A stretch of DNA of 64,000 bases from Pseudomonas asplenii (GCF_900105475.1 NZ_LT629777.1:6448001-6512000), one strand, 5' to 3'; shown: positions 46,213 to 58,730, numbered from the stretch's first letter. Made by a program: numbers and translations. Notes: generated by a model from the letters alone, not told the origin.

Positions 46213-47378
46213 TATTTGCCCTCCGCAGCTTTGACAACTTGTTGAGCAGCGTCGGTCAGGCTGGTAGCAGCGATGATGTTCAGACCGCTTTCTGCCAGTA
46301 CTTTAGCGCCCAGTTCAGCGTTGTTGCCTTCAAGGCGCACAACAACCGGGATTTTCACGCCAACTTCTTTCACGGCGCCGATGATGCCTTCGGCAATCAT
46401 GTCGCAACGAACGATGCCGCCGAAGATGTTGACCAGTACTGCAGCGACGTTGGTGTCGGACAGGATGATCTTGAACGCTTCGGTTACGCGCTCTTTGGTA
46501 GCACCGCCGCCCACGTCGAGGAAGTTGGCTGGCTTGCCGCCGTGCAGGTTGACGATGTCCATGGTACCCATGGCCAGACCGGCACCGTTGACCATGCAGC
46601 CGATGTTGCCTTCCAGCGCGACGTAGTTCAGTTCGAACTTGCCAGCGTGGGCTTCGCGCGGATCGTCCTGGGACGGATCGTGGAAGGTTTTCAGCTTAGG
46701 CTGACGATACATGGCGTTGGCGTCGATGTTGATCTTGGCATCGAGGCAGTGCAGATCGCCGTCGGCCTTGATCACCAGCGGGTTGACTTCCAGCAGGGCC
46801 AGGTCATGGTCCTGGAACAGTTTGGCCAGACCGACGAAGATCTTGGCGAACTGAGCAACCTGCTTGCCTTCCAGACCCAGCTGGAATGCCAGCTCGCGAC
46901 CCTGGAATGGCTGAGCGCCAACCAGTGGATCGATAGTGGCCTTGAGGATTTTCTCAGGGGTGTCGTGAGCGATTTTCTCGATGTCCACGCCACCTTCGGT
47001 GGAAGCCATGAACACGATGCGACGGCTCGAACGGTCAACGACAGCGCCCAGGTACAGCTCTTTAGCGATATCAGTGCACGATTCAACCAGGATCTTGGTG
47101 ACCGGCTGACCATTGGCGTCAGTCTGATAGGTCACCAGACGCTTGCCCAGCCACTGCTGTGCGAAGGCTTTGGCGTCTTCTTTGCTGCGAACCAGCTTGA
47201 CGCCGCCCGCTTTACCGCGACCACCGGCGTGAACCTGGGCTTTGACTACCCACTCGGAACCACCGATCTTGTCGCAAGCTTCTGCTGCTTCTTCCGGGGT
47301 GTCTACCGCGTAGCCTTTGGATACTGGCAGGCCGTATTCAGCGAACAGCTGCTTACCCTGATACTCGTGAAGATTCAT
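46212..47378 (-). CDS. sucC: Succinyl-CoA synthetase beta subunit
   Basis: 388 aa from the ATG at 47378, the usual start ([20 protein letters not shown]). ATP-grasp domain at the N-terminus ([19 protein letters not shown]) and the CoA-ligase domain at the C-terminus ([16 protein letters not shown]). It binds nucleotide and succinate. A longer upstream open frame continues through the leader but is not conserved-looking. The 339-bp leader is highly structured. Confidence 0.98.
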   Translation of the reverse strand: MNLHEYQGKQLFAEYGLPVSKGYAVDTPEEAAEACDKIGGSEWVVKAQVHAGGRGKAGGVKLVRSKEDAKAFAQQWLGKRLVTYQTDANGQPVTKILVESCTDIAKELYLGAVVDRSSRRIVFMASTEGGVDIEKIAHDTPEKILKATIDPLVGAQPFQGRELAFQLGLEGKQVAQFAKIFVGLAKLFQDHDLALLEVNPLVIKADGDLHCLDAKINIDANAMYRQPKLKTFHDPSQDDPREAHAGKFELNYVALEGNIGCMVNGAGLAMGTMDIVNLHGGKPANFLDVGGGATKERVTEAFKIILSDTNVAAVLVNIFGGIVRCDMIAEGIIGAVKEVGVKIPVVVRLEGNNAELGAKVLAESGLNIIAATSLTDAAQQVVKAAEGK

Positions 47379-47570
47379 GCTTTTTACCGTCTTCGTTAGG
47401 TACTGCGCGTTCGGTGCTGCACTGATGACCAGGGCCGCACCACCTGTGACTGCTGCTTGCATCGCCTTCCGGTTGCCCGGTACAACGACGCAAGACTGCG
47501 TCCAGCGGATGTTCCGCGGTGAGTCTTGCGCACAAGGCTCACGACGGGCAATCCGCCGTGGTTTCTTATT
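47379..47570 (-). ncRNA. sucC leader, likely structured RNA (sucC motif)
   Basis: The sucC-proximal part of the 339-bp gap before lpd. It holds a long hairpin with arms GCAAGAC (47490-47496) and GTCTTGC (47523-47529), with inner pairing of AGCGGA to TCCGC, and a second palindrome around 47540-47560 (CACGACGG and CCGCCGTG). A candidate cis-regulatory RNA named sucC has been described upstream of sucC in pseudomonads by comparative genomics; the match here is by location and structure only. Confidence 0.5.
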
Positions 47571-47605
47571 ATCCTCAGGCTCTATACGCAAACTGCCTGC
47601 GCGAC

Positions 47606-47690
47606 GATCATGCTGCGTTAAAAACAGGCTCGCAATGCTCATGTAGGTCCCTACACTCCGCTTGCTCACCTGTTTTTGCCTTGCCTGATC
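47606..47690. repeat. Extended palindromic element between lpd and sucC
   Basis: Nested inverted repeat: outer arms GATCATGC and GCCTGATC, inner arms AAAAACAGG (47620-47628) and CCTGTTTTT (47669-47677), with further pairing of GTAGG to CCTAC near the centre. It could fold into a long hairpin on either strand. It looks like a dispersed intergenic repeat that I have seen in several gammaproteobacterial genomes. Confidence 0.65.
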
Positions 47691-47717
47691 GCCGCTCGGC
47701 GAGTTTGCGAACAGACC

Positions 47718-49157
<1,440 letters not shown>

Positions 49158-49266
49158 TCATTCCTTATCGAATCAAACCGGACGGTTCCTTTTGGGAACC
49201 GTCGTGGGATGGAGCTGATCATGTGTGCGCAGGCGGGTTCGAACACCTCGCCTGCGCCGACGGCAA

Positions 49267-50457
49267 TCAGATATCCAGCAACAGACGAGCCGGGTCTTCC
49301 AGCAGGTTCTTGATGGTGACCAGGAAAGACACGGCTTCCTTGCCATCGATCAGGCGGTGATCGTAGGACAGTGCCAGGTACATCATCGGCAGGATAACGA
49401 CCTCACCCTTGACCGCCATCGGGCGCTCATTGATGTTGTGCATGCCCAGGATGGCCGCTTGTGGCGGGTTGACGATTGGCGTCGACAGCAGAGAACCGAA
49501 TGTACCACCGTTGGTGATGGTGAAGGTGCCGCCGGTCATTTCGTCGATCGACAGTTTGCCATCACGTGCCTTCTTGCCGAAGGTGGCGATGCCGTTTTCG
49601 ATTTCGGCCAGGCTCATCAGCTCGGCGTTACGCAGGACCGGTACCACCAGGCCACGGTCGCTGGAGACCGCTACGCCAACGTCGGAGTAGCCGTGGTAGA
49701 CGATGTCGCCGCCGTCGATGGAAGCGTTGACCGCCGGGAAGCGTTTCAGCGCTTCGGTGGCCGCCTTGACGAAGAACGACATGAAGCCCAGGCGCACACC
49801 GTTGTGGCTCTTCTCGAACAGATCCTTGTACTTCGAACGCAGGTCCATGATTGGCTTCATGTTCACTTCGTTGAAGGTGGTCAGCATCGCCATGTTCGAC
49901 TGGGCTTCGACCAGACGCTTGGCCACGGTGGCACGTACGCGAGTCATCGGTACGCGCTTCTCGGTGCGATCGCCTGCGGCGAATACCGGCGCGGCAGCGG
50001 CAGGTGCAGCTTTCTTCGCGGCAACAGCTGCGACCACGTCTTCCTTGGTCACGCGACCGCCTTTGCCAGTGCCGGCAACGGAAGCGATGTTGATACCGTT
50101 CTCTTCAGCCAGCTTGCGGGCAGCCGGTGCAGCGATCGGATCGTCTTCGCCATCGGCGGCGGCAGGCGCGGCGGCCTGGGCAGCAGGAGCAGCGGCAGCA
50201 GCCGGAGCGGTGGCAACACCACCTTCCTCGATGGTGCCCAGCACTTGTGCGGACAGAACGGTGTCGCCTTCGTTGGCAACGATGGCGCCCAGGACGCCGT
50301 CGGCCTCAGCCAGGACTTCCAGTACTACCTTGTCGGTTTCGATGTCGACGATCAGGTCGTCGCGCTTGACCGCTTCGCCCGGCTTCTTGTGCCAGGTGGC
50401 AACGGTGCCATCGGCAACCGATTCCGGAAATTGGGGGGCTTTGATCTCGATAGCCAT
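49267..50457 (-). CDS. sucB: Dihydrolipoyl succinyltransferase (E2) of 2-oxoglutarate dehydrogenase
   Basis: 396 aa. One N-terminal lipoyl domain with Lys43 in [10 protein letters not shown], an Ala/Pro-rich linker, a peripheral subunit-binding domain ([21 protein letters not shown]), a second Ala-rich linker and the catalytic domain with [11 protein letters not shown]. It transfers the succinyl group to CoA. It lies 41 bp after sucA. Confidence 0.98.
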   Translation of the reverse strand: MAIEIKAPQFPESVADGTVATWHKKPGEAVKRDDLIVDIETDKVVLEVLAEADGVLGAIVANEGDTVLSAQVLGTIEEGGVATAPAAAAAPAAQAAAPAAADGEDDPIAAPAARKLAEENGINIASVAGTGKGGRVTKEDVVAAVAAKKAAPAAAAPVFAAGDRTEKRVPMTRVRATVAKRLVEAQSNMAMLTTFNEVNMKPIMDLRSKYKDLFEKSHNGVRLGFMSFFVKAATEALKRFPAVNASIDGGDIVYHGYSDVGVAVSSDRGLVVPVLRNAELMSLAEIENGIATFGKKARDGKLSIDEMTGGTFTITNGGTFGSLLSTPIVNPPQAAILGMHNINERPMAVKGEVVILPMMYLALSYDHRLIDGKEAVSFLVTIKNLLEDPARLLLDI

Positions 50458-50498
50458 TATCTGTGGTTCCTTAAATTCGGTTTCAGGTGCGCGAGGCG

Positions 50499-53330
50499 TT
50501 AAACAGTAAAGGCATCTTGCAGCAGTTTTTCCTGCTGCTCAGCGTGCATCGAGGCATAACCACACGCCGGTGCAGCAGACGCGTCACGTCCTGCGTACTC
50601 GAGTACGAGGGACTTGTTGTGACCGCTGAGGATACGGCGGAAGTGATGCTGGCTGCTGTACCAGGCGCCCTGGTTCATCGGTTCTTCCTGACACCAGACC
50701 GCATGCTTGAGGTTGGTGTACGGCGCCAGGATTTCAACCAGATCGTCCTCTGGGAACGGATACAACTGCTCGATACGCACGATGGCGATATCGTCACGCT
50801 CTTCGGCACGGCGTTTTTCCAGCAGGTCGTAGTAGACCTTGCCGCTGCACAGAACGACGCGCTCGACCTTTTTCGGGTCCAGGGTGTCGATTTCCGGGAT
50901 AACGGTCTGGAACGAGCCTTCCGCCAGATCTTCCAGTGTGGAGATCGCCAGTTTGTGACGCAGCAGCGATTTCGGGGTCAGCACGATCAGCGGCTTGCGC
51001 AGCGGACGGATGACCTGACGACGCAGCAGGTGGTAGATCTGAGCCGGGGTGGTCGGCACGCAGACCTGAACGTTGTGCTCGGCGCACAGCTGCAGGTAGC
51101 GTTCCAGACGAGCCGAGGAGTGCTCCGGCCCCTGACCTTCATAACCGTGCGGCAGCAGCATGGTCAGACCGCACAGGCGGCCCCACTTGTGCTCGCCACT
51201 GGTGATGAACTGGTCGATCACTACCTGGGCACCGTTGGCGAAGTCGCCGAACTGGGCTTCCCAGATCACCAGCGCGTTTGGCGTGGTGGTCGAGTAGCCG
51301 TATTCGAAGGCCAGTACCGCCTCTTCCGACAGGAACGAGTCGTACAGGTCGAAACGTGGCTGCTGGTCGTACAGCTTCTGCAGAGGGATGTAGGTGCTTG
51401 CATCCTTCTGGTTGTGCAGTACGGCATGACGGTGCGAGAACGTACCGCGGCCGATGTCCTGGCCGGTCATGCGGATCGGATGACCTTCGAACAGCAGGGT
51501 CGCGTACGCCATGGTTTCAGCGTAGCCCCAGTTGATCGGCAGGCCGCCGGCCTGCATCTTCTGACGGTCTTCGTAGATCTTCGCGACCTGGCGCTGGACC
51601 ACGAAGCCTTCAGGCGTTTCCAGCAGCTTGGCGGACAGTTCCTGCAGGGTCTTGAGATCGAAACGGGTGTCGTGACGCGCAGTCCAGGCGTGGCCCAGGT
51701 AAGGACGCCAGTCGACGAACAGTTCCTTGTTCGGTTCCTTGACCAGGCTTTTCACCACGTGCAGGCCGTTGTCCAGAGCGTTGCGGTACTCGTCGACCTT
51801 GGCCTGGACACGTGCGTCGTCCAGCACCTTGGCCTGAACCAGACGCTCGGCATACAGTTCGCGGGTGGTGCGCTGCTTGGTGATCTGCTGATACATCAGC
51901 GGCTGGGTGCCGCTTGGCTCGTCGGCCTCGTTGTGACCACGACGGCGGTAGCAGACCAGATCGATGACCACATCGCGCTTGTACTGCATGCGGTAGTCGA
52001 CAGCAAGCTGGGTCACGAACAATACGGCTTCCGGATCATCACCATTCACATGGAGGATCGGCGCCTGGATCATCTTCGCGACGTCGGTGGCGTACTCGGT
52101 GGAACGCGCATCCAGCGGGTTGCTGATGGTGAAACCGACCTGGTTGTTGATCACGATGTGGATCGTGCCGCCGGTCTTGAAGCCACGGGTCTGCGACATC
52201 TGGAAGGTTTCCAGAACCACGCCCTGACCGGCGAACGCTGCGTCACCGTGGAGGGAGATCGGCAGAACCTTGTCACCGCTGGCATCGTTGCGACGGTCCT
52301 GACGGGCACGCACCGACCCTTCGACCACCGGGGAAACGATTTCCAGGTGGGACGGGTTGAATGCCATGGCCAGGTGGACTTCGCCGCCGGTGGTCATCAC
52401 GTTGGAAGAGAAGCCCTGGTGGTACTTCACGTCGCCGGAGCCCAGCTCAACCTTCTTCTTGCCTTCGAACTCGTCGAACAGCTCGCGCGGGTTCTTGCCG
52501 AAGGTGTTGACCAGTACGTTCAGACGACCACGGTGGGCCATGCCGATGACGATTTCCTTGACGCCGTAGGAACCGGAACGCTGGATCATCTCGTCCAGCA
52601 TCGGGATCAGGCTCTCGCCACCTTCCAGACCGAAACGCTTGGTGCCCGGGTATTTGGTACCGAGGTATTTTTCCAAACCTTCAGCAGCGGTGACGCGCTC
52701 AAGCAGATGGCTCTTGATGTCCGGGGAGAACGCCGGACGGCCACGTACACTTTCCAGACGCTGCTGGAACCACTGGCGCTGCTCGGAGTCGACGATGTGC
52801 GTGAACTCGGCGCCGATGGTGCGGCAATATGTCTGCTGCAACGCTTCGTGAATTTCGCGTAGGCTCGCTTCCTCTTTGCCGATGAACAGGTCGCCGGCAC
52901 GGAAGGTCGTATCAAGATCGGCATTGGTCAAGCCGTAATGATTGATCGACAGGTCAGCAGGTGCAGGACGCTGCCAGAGTCCCAGCGGATCGAGCTGGGA
53001 TGCCTGGTGGCCACGCATCCGGAAGGCCTGGATCAATCGCAGCACTTCAACCTGCTTCTTCTCGTGCTCACTGCTCACGCTACCGGCGGAAACCGGTTGG
53101 GCGCGGCGCTGGTTCTTTGCCAGCAGCACGAAATGATCGCGAATCGTCGAGTGCGATACATCAGTGGCAGAGTTGCCATCGGAAGGCAACGTCTGAAATT
53201 TGGTGCGCCATTCTTCTGGCACAGCGTTAGGGTCGTGCAGGTAGAGCTCATAGAGCTCTTCCACATAGGCTGCGTTACCACCTGAAAGATAGCCGCTTTC
53301 CCACATGCGCTGCATCACGCTTTCTTGCAT
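50499..53330 (-). CDS. sucA: 2-oxoglutarate dehydrogenase E1 component
   Basis: 943 aa, usual length. N-terminal segment that helps bind E2 ([20 protein letters not shown]), thiamine-diphosphate region ([23 protein letters not shown]) and transketolase-like C-terminal domains ([17 protein letters not shown]). It decarboxylates 2-oxoglutarate and succinylates the E2 lipoyl group. It starts 261 bp after the sdhB stop, with hairpins in between, so a separate promoter or leader control is likely. Confidence 0.98.
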   Translation of the reverse strand: MQESVMQRMWESGYLSGGNAAYVEELYELYLHDPNAVPEEWRTKFQTLPSDGNSATDVSHSTIRDHFVLLAKNQRRAQPVSAGSVSSEHEKKQVEVLRLIQAFRMRGHQASQLDPLGLWQRPAPADLSINHYGLTNADLDTTFRAGDLFIGKEEASLREIHEALQQTYCRTIGAEFTHIVDSEQRQWFQQRLESVRGRPAFSPDIKSHLLERVTAAEGLEKYLGTKYPGTKRFGLEGGESLIPMLDEMIQRSGSYGVKEIVIGMAHRGRLNVLVNTFGKNPRELFDEFEGKKKVELGSGDVKYHQGFSSNVMTTGGEVHLAMAFNPSHLEIVSPVVEGSVRARQDRRNDASGDKVLPISLHGDAAFAGQGVVLETFQMSQTRGFKTGGTIHIVINNQVGFTISNPLDARSTEYATDVAKMIQAPILHVNGDDPEAVLFVTQLAVDYRMQYKRDVVIDLVCYRRRGHNEADEPSGTQPLMYQQITKQRTTRELYAERLVQAKVLDDARVQAKVDEYRNALDNGLHVVKSLVKEPNKELFVDWRPYLGHAWTARHDTRFDLKTLQELSAKLLETPEGFVVQRQVAKIYEDRQKMQAGGLPINWGYAETMAYATLLFEGHPIRMTGQDIGRGTFSHRHAVLHNQKDASTYIPLQKLYDQQPRFDLYDSFLSEEAVLAFEYGYSTTTPNALVIWEAQFGDFANGAQVVIDQFITSGEHKWGRLCGLTMLLPHGYEGQGPEHSSARLERYLQLCAEHNVQVCVPTTPAQIYHLLRRQVIRPLRKPLIVLTPKSLLRHKLAISTLEDLAEGSFQTVIPEIDTLDPKKVERVVLCSGKVYYDLLEKRRAEERDDIAIVRIEQLYPFPEDDLVEILAPYTNLKHAVWCQEEPMNQGAWYSSQHHFRRILSGHNKSLVLEYAGRDASAAPACGYASMHAEQQEKLLQDAFTV

Positions 53331-53591
53331 GCTTGGTCACCCTCGGTTAGGGGACACCATCGGCGAATACACCAAGCACGCTTGAAGCAATCGCAATACA
53401 GCGACCAAAACAAGCCACTCAGAATCACGCTGATAGTCCGGGTACCAGCCCGGATGCCCCTGCTGGTCTTCATTTCTTCAAAATAAGAGCAACCGCTTTG
53501 TAAGCCATTGCTCTGGTTAAACTGCGGCGCCGGTTGAAGCCTGCGCCGCAGCCTCTACGGGTGTTGCGGTCCTACGGTTGCAACAACTGAA
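53331..53591 (-). ncRNA. sucA leader with stable hairpins (sucA-II-like)
   Basis: Between sdhB and sucA three clear hairpins are present: CTGCGGCGC/GCGCCGCAG (53522-53530 with 53543-53551), AGAGCAA/TTGCTCT (53486-53492 with 53508-53514) and TCCGGG/CCCGGA (53437-53442 with 53449-53454). A structured RNA class called sucA-II was predicted in the sucA 5' region of Pseudomonas. Assignment here is by location; I cannot run a covariance model. The GC-rich hairpin nearest sdhB may instead attenuate or process the sdh transcript. Confidence 0.5.
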
Positions 53592-54296
53592 TCACACGCC
53601 GCTCTGCAGCAACATGTTACGGATGTGACCAATGGCCTTAGTCGGGTTCAGGCCTTTGGGACATACGTTGACGCAGTTCATGATGCCGCGGCAGCGGAAT
53701 ACGCTGAACGGATCATCGAGCGAAGCCAGACGCTCGGAAGTCTTGGTGTCGCGGCTGTCTGCCAGGAAGCGGTAGGCTTGCAGCAGGGCGGCCGGGCCCA
53801 GGAACTTGTCCGGGTTCCACCAGAAGGACGGGCAGGACGTCGAGCAGCAAGCGCACAGGATGCACTCGTACAGGCCGTCGAGCTTCTCGCGTTCTTCCGG
53901 CGACTGCAGACGCTCGATGGCCGGAGCCGGCGTATCGTTCTGCAGGAATGGCTTCACCTTCTCGTATTGCTTGTAGAAGATGCTCATATCGACGACCAGG
54001 TCACGGATAACCGGCAAACCTGGCAGCGGACGAACGATCAGCTTGTTGCCCTTGACCACGGCAGACAGCGGCGTGATGCAGGCCAGGCCGTTCTTGCCGT
54101 TGATGTTCATGCCATCAGAGCCGCAGACGCCTTCACGGCAGGAACGACGATAGGAGAACCCTTCGTCCTGTTCCTTGATCAGCGCCAGTACGTCCAGCAC
54201 CATCAGGTCCTTGCCACCGGTATCGACCTGGAACACCTGGGTTTTCGGTGCCGAGTCGGCGTCGGGGTTGTAACGATAAACTTCGACTTGCAACAT
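53592..54296 (-). CDS. sdhB: Succinate dehydrogenase iron-sulfur subunit
   Basis: 234 aa from the ATG at 54296, placed 6 bp after AAGGTGA; a GTG at 54305 would add three residues. Cluster ligands: 2Fe-2S in CREGVCGSDGMNINGKNGL followed by AC; 4Fe-4S and 3Fe-4S in CILCACCSTSCPSFWW and CRGIMNCVNVCPKGLNP. It passes electrons from SdhA to the membrane quinone site. Last of sdhCDAB. Confidence 0.98.
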   Translation of the reverse strand: MLQVEVYRYNPDADSAPKTQVFQVDTGGKDLMVLDVLALIKEQDEGFSYRRSCREGVCGSDGMNINGKNGLACITPLSAVVKGNKLIVRPLPGLPVIRDLVVDMSIFYKQYEKVKPFLQNDTPAPAIERLQSPEEREKLDGLYECILCACCSTSCPSFWWNPDKFLGPAALLQAYRFLADSRDTKTSERLASLDDPFSVFRCRGIMNCVNVCPKGLNPTKAIGHIRNMLLQSGV

Positions 54297-54306
54297 AGCG
54301 GTCACC

Positions 54307-56079
54307 TTAATAAGTCCGGACTTTAGGTTCGAAAGTCGGAACAGTCTTCGGCGAGAAGTTCACGGCACGTTTCGCAACGCGTTTCTCACCCGGGAAGTAC
54401 AGGGTGTGGCACAGCCAGTTTTCGTCGTCGCGGTCTTCGTAGTCTTCACGGGCGTGGGCACCGCGGGACTCTTTACGCACTTCTGCAGCGATGGCGGTGG
54501 CTTCGGCCACTTCCAGCAGGTTCTGCAGTTCCAGGGCTTCGATACGTGCGGTGTTGAATGCCTGCGACTTGTCGTTGATCTTGACGTTGGCGATACGCTC
54601 GCGCAGTTGAGCCAACTGGGCGATACCCTTCTGCATGTATTCGCCAGTACGGAATACACCGAAGTAGTTCTGCATGCAGCTTTGCAGCTCGCGACGCAGG
54701 GTAGCCACGTCTTCACCGTCTGTACGGCCATTCAGCGCGGACAGGCGTGCCAGGGCAGCCTCGATGTCAGCGTCGGTGGCGTCATCGTATTCGATGCCGT
54801 CGGTCAGGGCTTTTTCCAGATGCAGGCCAGCCGCGCGACCAAAGACTACCAGGTCGAGCAGCGAGTTGCCGCCCAGGCGGTTGGCGCCGTGAACCGATAC
54901 GCAAGCCACTTCACCCACTGCGAACAGGCCAGGGATGATGGTGTCCACGCCTTCGGCGTTCTGGGTGATAGCCTGGCCATGAATGTTGGTGGGAACGCCG
55001 CCCATCATGTAGTGGCAGGTTGGAACGACCGGAACCGGAGCAACGACCGGGTCAACGTGAGCAAAGGTCTTGGACAGCTCACAGATGCCTGGCAGGCGGC
55101 TGTGCAGCACTTCCTCGCCGAGGTGGTCGAGCTTGAGCATCACGTGGTCGCCATTCGGACCGCAACCGTTGCCGGCGATGATTTCCTTCACCATCGAACG
55201 GGCAACCACGTCGCGACCGGCCAGGTCCTTCGCGTTCGGAGCATAACGCTCCATGAAACGCTCGCCGTGCTTGTTGATCAGGTAACCACCTTCACCGCGG
55301 CAACCTTCGGTTACCAGTACACCGGCGCCGGCGATGCCGGTCGGGTGGAACTGCCACATTTCGATGTCCTGTACCGGAACGCCTGCACGCAGCGCCATGC
55401 CGACACCGTCACCGGTGTTGATCAGGGCGTTGGTGGTGGACGCATAGATACGACCGGCACCGCCGGTGGCCAGTACGGTGGCCTTGGAACGGATGTAGCT
55501 GGTTTCGCCGGTTTCGATGCAGATGGCGATCACACCGACGAACGCGCCTTCCTGGTTCTTCACCAGGTCAACAGCATAGTACTCGTTCAGGAAGGTGGTG
55601 CCGGCTTTCAGGTTACCCTGGTACAGGGTGTGCAGCAGAGCGTGACCGGTACGGTCGGACGCGGCGCAGGTACGTGCCGCCTGGCCGCCCTTGCCGAAGT
55701 CCTTGGACTGACCACCGAACGGGCGCTGGTAGATACGACCGGACTCGGTACGGGAGAACGGCAGACCCATGTGGTCCAGCTCGAACACCGCGGCCGGGCC
55801 TTCCTGACACATGTACTCGATAGCGTCCTGGTCACCGATGTAGTCGGAACCCTTGACGGTATCGTACATGTGCCAGCGCCAGTCGTCGTTCGGATCCGCG
55901 GAGGCGATGGCGCAGGTGATGCCACCCTGGGCGGATACGGTGTGCGAACGGGTCGGAAACACCTTGGTGATCACAGCCGTCTTGTGACCGCCCTGGGCCA
56001 GCTGCAGCGCGGCACGCATGCCTGCGCCGCCGCCGCCAATGATGATGGCGTCGAAAGAAATCGTTGGAATGTTAGCCAT
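54307..56079 (-). CDS. sdhA: Succinate dehydrogenase flavoprotein subunit
   Basis: 590 aa. FAD-binding [17 protein letters not shown] at residue 16, the covalent-FAD His in [11 protein letters not shown], and the active-site segment [20 protein letters not shown]. It oxidises succinate to fumarate. It begins 3 bp after the sdhD stop and is followed by sdhB after 10 bp. Confidence 0.98.
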   Translation of the reverse strand: MANIPTISFDAIIIGGGGAGMRAALQLAQGGHKTAVITKVFPTRSHTVSAQGGITCAIASADPNDDWRWHMYDTVKGSDYIGDQDAIEYMCQEGPAAVFELDHMGLPFSRTESGRIYQRPFGGQSKDFGKGGQAARTCAASDRTGHALLHTLYQGNLKAGTTFLNEYYAVDLVKNQEGAFVGVIAICIETGETSYIRSKATVLATGGAGRIYASTTNALINTGDGVGMALRAGVPVQDIEMWQFHPTGIAGAGVLVTEGCRGEGGYLINKHGERFMERYAPNAKDLAGRDVVARSMVKEIIAGNGCGPNGDHVMLKLDHLGEEVLHSRLPGICELSKTFAHVDPVVAPVPVVPTCHYMMGGVPTNIHGQAITQNAEGVDTIIPGLFAVGEVACVSVHGANRLGGNSLLDLVVFGRAAGLHLEKALTDGIEYDDATDADIEAALARLSALNGRTDGEDVATLRRELQSCMQNYFGVFRTGEYMQKGIAQLAQLRERIANVKINDKSQAFNTARIEALELQNLLEVAEATAIAAEVRKESRGAHAREDYEDRDDENWLCHTLYFPGEKRVAKRAVNFSPKTVPTFEPKVRTY

Positions 56080-56082
56080 GAA

Positions 56083-56451
56083 TCAGATACCCCAGAGAAT
56101 CTGCACACCCCAGACGAAGTACGCGAACATTGCGACGCCGCATACCACCTGGAACAGGAAACGCACTACAGTCGCGGACTTGCCGAACGCCATCGGCGTC
56201 AGGTAGTCGGTCGCGATGGTCCACATGCCGACCCAGGCGTGAGCGCCCAGGGCCACCAGGGCCAACAGACTGAAGATGCGCATCCAACCGTGAGAGAACA
56301 GCTCATGCCATTGGGCATAGCCCAGGCCCGGGTTGGCGATGATGTATCCGATCAGGAACAGAAAATATGCCGCGAGAACAACCGCCGACACGCGCTGTGC
56401 CATCCAGTCATAGAGGCCCGAACGCGAGAGGTTCGTGACGTTGGTTACCAT
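56083..56451 (-). CDS. sdhD: Succinate dehydrogenase membrane anchor subunit
   Basis: 122 aa, three membrane helices. The ATG at 56451 (MVTNVTNLSRSGLYDWMAQR) is used; a TTG two codons earlier is also open. The YDWMAQRVSAVVLAAY region contains the Arg and Asp/Tyr residues near the quinone site, and GAHAWVGMWTIATDY the haem-ligand region. It overlaps sdhC by 7 bp. Confidence 0.95.
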   Translation of the reverse strand: MVTNVTNLSRSGLYDWMAQRVSAVVLAAYFLFLIGYIIANPGLGYAQWHELFSHGWMRIFSLLALVALGAHAWVGMWTIATDYLTPMAFGKSATVVRFLFQVVCGVAMFAYFVWGVQILWGI

Positions 56452-56831
56452 ATCCAAACTCCTGCCAGAACGATTACCACCACGGAAATGGCGATAACGA
56501 TTTTCGAGCCCAGCTTGCCGCCTTCCAGCGTCTCACCGATGCCCATGTCCATGATCAAATGGCGCACACCGGCAACCAGGTGATACAGCAAGGCGGACAG
56601 GATGCCCCAAATCACTAGCTTGGCTAGCGGACTGGTCAGACACGCTTTCACCTGACCGAAGCCTTCCTCGGAGCTCAGCGACTTGTCCAATGCGTAGAGC
56701 ATGATGGCCAGGCTGACAAAGAGGATGACACCGGAAATACGGTGAAGGATGGACGTGTAAGCAGTGACTGGGAGTTTGATGGTCCTTAGGTCTAGGTTTA
56801 CAGGTCGTTGGCTTTTCACGGCTTTTTTCAC
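56445..56831 (-). CDS. sdhC: Succinate dehydrogenase cytochrome b556 subunit
   Basis: 128 aa from a GTG start at 56831, with three helices. The family motif SILHRISGVILF and the haem-ligand His in LLYHLVAGVRHLIMDMG are present. It anchors the catalytic subunits and binds haem b and quinone. First gene of sdhCDAB-sucAB-lpd-sucCD. Confidence 0.95.
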   Translation of the reverse strand: MKKAVKSQRPVNLDLRTIKLPVTAYTSILHRISGVILFVSLAIMLYALDKSLSSEEGFGQVKACLTSPLAKLVIWGILSALLYHLVAGVRHLIMDMGIGETLEGGKLGSKIVIAISVVVIVLAGVWIW

Positions 56832-56954
56832 ACTGAAGAGCCCCTAACAATCAGGGCAAAGTTGTTGGGCAAGTGCACTGGTCAGGTACCCACCACCCAG
56901 GGAGTGACGACCCCCAATAAATCAGGCCCAAAAGCCCATGGCGGTCGGACGCCG

Positions 56955-56983
56955 AGTATAGACAGTTAGGCTACTAATGACAA
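56955..56983 (-). promoter_or_regulatory. Sigma-70 promoter for sdhCDAB
   Basis: On the minus strand, TTGTCA (56983-56978) and TATACT (56960-56955) are separated by 17 bp, close to the ideal sigma-70 promoter. It lies about 125 bp upstream of the sdhC start and leaves a long leader. Confidence 0.78.
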
Positions 56984-57097
56984 CGCAAAGGACTACCCCT
57001 AACGGTGCATTGCGTTAACCGGACAAAAGGCGTAAACAGCCGTCAATTTCGAGGAAAAATGCTGTTCAAAGCCTTCTGGCGTAAGACTTTTGGCAAA

Positions 57098-57125
57098 TTG
57101 ACTTTCGAATTTATCTCACTATAGT
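57098..57125 (+). promoter_or_regulatory. Sigma-70 promoter for gltA
   Basis: TTGACT (57098-57103) and TATAGT (57120-57125) are 16 bp apart. The gltA ATG is about 58 bp further, with a strong AGGAGG at 57174-57179 as ribosome-binding site. Confidence 0.75.
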
Positions 57126-57183
57126 GGTGCGGGCCCTGCGTGGGGGGTCTGTCAGATGATTTCAAGCATAAATAGGAGGCCAC

Positions 57184-58473
57184 ATGGCTGACAAAAAAGC
57201 GCAGTTGATCATCGAGGGCGCAGCCCCCGTCGAGCTGCCCATTTTAACCGGCACCGTTGGTCCCGATGTAATCGACGTGCGGGGCCTGACGGCCACGGGC
57301 CGGTTCACATTCGACCCAGGCTTCATGTCGACCGCATCCTGCGAGTCGAAAATCACCTATATCGACGGTGATAACGGCATTTTGCTGCATCGTGGCTACC
57401 CGATCGAGCAACTTGCCGAAAAATCGGATTACCTGGAAACCTGCTACCTGCTGCTCAATGGCGAACTGCCAACTGCCGAGCAGAAGGCCCAGTTCGTCAG
57501 CAACGTCAAGAACCACACCATGGTGCACGAGCAGTTGAAGAGCTTCTTCAACGGCTTCCGCCGCGACGCCCACCCGATGGCCGTCATGTGCGGTGTAGTT
57601 GGCGCCTTGTCGGCCTTCTACCACGACTCCCTGGACATCAATAACCCGCAGCACCGCGAAATCTCGGCGGTCCGCCTGGTTGCCAAGATGCCGACCCTGG
57701 CAGCGATGGTGTACAAGTACTCCATGGGCCAGCCGATGATGTACCCGCGCAACGACCTGTCGTACGCGGAGAACTTCCTGCACATGATGTTCAACACCCC
57801 GTGCGAGATCAAACCGATCAGCCCGGTGCTCGCCAAGGCCATGGACCGGATCTTCATCCTCCATGCCGACCACGAGCAGAACGCCTCGACCTCCACCGTG
57901 CGTCTGGCGGGCTCCTCGGGTGCCAACCCGTTCGCCTGTATCGCCGCCGGTATCGCCGCACTGTGGGGCCCTGCCCACGGCGGTGCGAACGAAGCGGTAC
58001 TGACCATGCTCGATGAAATCGGCGATGTCTCGAACATCGACAAATTCATCGCCAAGGCCAAGGACAAGAACGATCCGTTCAAGCTGATGGGCTTCGGTCA
58101 CCGGGTCTACAAGAACCGCGACCCACGCGCCACCGTGATGAAACAGACCTGCGACGAAGTGTTGAAGGAACTGGGCATCAACAACGATCCACAGCTGGAA
58201 CTGGCCATGCGCCTGGAAGAGATCGCCCTGACCGATCCGTACTTCATCGAGCGCTCGCTGTACCCGAACGTCGACTTCTACTCGGGGATCATCCTCAAGG
58301 CGATCGGCATTCCAACCAGCATGTTCACCGTGATCTTCGCCCTGGCGCGGACCGTCGGCTGGATCTCCCACTGGAAGGAAATGCTCTCCAGCCCTTACAA
58401 GATCGGCCGTCCACGTCAGCTGTACACCGGCTACGAGTCGCGCGACATCACCAAGCTGGAAGACCGCAAGTAA
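57184..58473 (+). CDS. gltA: Citrate synthase (type II)
   Basis: 429 aa, hexameric NADH-sensitive type by length. Active-site histidines lie in [14 protein letters not shown] and [16 protein letters not shown], and the catalytic Asp in [16 protein letters not shown]. It condenses oxaloacetate and acetyl-CoA. It has its own promoter and is followed by a terminator. Confidence 0.98.
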   Translation: MADKKAQLIIEGAAPVELPILTGTVGPDVIDVRGLTATGRFTFDPGFMSTASCESKITYIDGDNGILLHRGYPIEQLAEKSDYLETCYLLLNGELPTAEQKAQFVSNVKNHTMVHEQLKSFFNGFRRDAHPMAVMCGVVGALSAFYHDSLDINNPQHREISAVRLVAKMPTLAAMVYKYSMGQPMMYPRNDLSYAENFLHMMFNTPCEIKPISPVLAKAMDRIFILHADHEQNASTSTVRLAGSSGANPFACIAAGIAALWGPAHGGANEAVLTMLDEIGDVSNIDKFIAKAKDKNDPFKLMGFGHRVYKNRDPRATVMKQTCDEVLKELGINNDPQLELAMRLEEIALTDPYFIERSLYPNVDFYSGIILKAIGIPTSMFTVIFALARTVGWISHWKEMLSSPYKIGRPRQLYTGYESRDITKLEDRK

Positions 58474-58506
58474 GATCTGTCTTGCGTAACACCTGCGCTG
58501 CAGCGG

Positions 58507-58534
58507 AAACGGCCTCTATCTAGAGGCCGTTTTC
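58507..58534 (+). terminator. Intrinsic terminator of gltA
   Basis: AAACGGCCTC and GAGGCCGTTT form a perfect 10-bp stem around a short AT-rich loop, followed by TTTCATTT, about 35 bp past the gltA stop. Confidence 0.88.
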
Positions 58535-58655
58535 ATTTGTGTGTCCCGTCCTGAATAAGGTCTACACCTATTTCAGGACTAGACAGTGCCCTCTGGCTGG
58601 CCTGCATTGCCTGGACCGCTGCGAAAGCGCCCTCAAAGCCACCTACCCTCTTCCC

Positions 58656-58689
58656 CAATAAAAATGCCCCGGTCTTTCGACCAGGGCAT
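58656..58689 (-). terminator. Intrinsic terminator of the actP operon
   Basis: On the minus strand ATGCCCTGGT pairs with ACCGGGGCAT around a 6-nt loop and is followed by TTTTATT. It lies about 42 bp after the actP stop. Confidence 0.88.
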
Positions 58690-58730
58690 TGGCTTGCTCG
58701 CTACTTATATATAAAAGCCTATACAAATTC

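Larger units (their letters stand above)
56832..57183. promoter_or_regulatory. Divergent sdhC-gltA control region
   Basis: A 352-bp gene-free stretch between two TCA operons transcribed away from each other. It contains the two sigma-70 promoters listed separately. They are about 115 bp apart and not overlapping, so each operon can be controlled alone, while a shared regulator could act between them. I see no further clear palindrome. Confidence 0.7.

Noticed and set aside
47379..47669. In-frame N-terminal extension of sucC through its leader
   Set aside because: SucC homology starts exactly at the internal ATG (47378), and the extension overlaps palindromic elements.
50487..52862. 791-codon open frame antisense to sucA
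   Set aside because: It mirrors codon positions of sucA and has no recognisable motif.
54406..56583. 725-codon open frame antisense to sdhA
   Set aside because: Mirror of sdhA codon use; runs through sdhD and sdhC on the other strand, which are certain.
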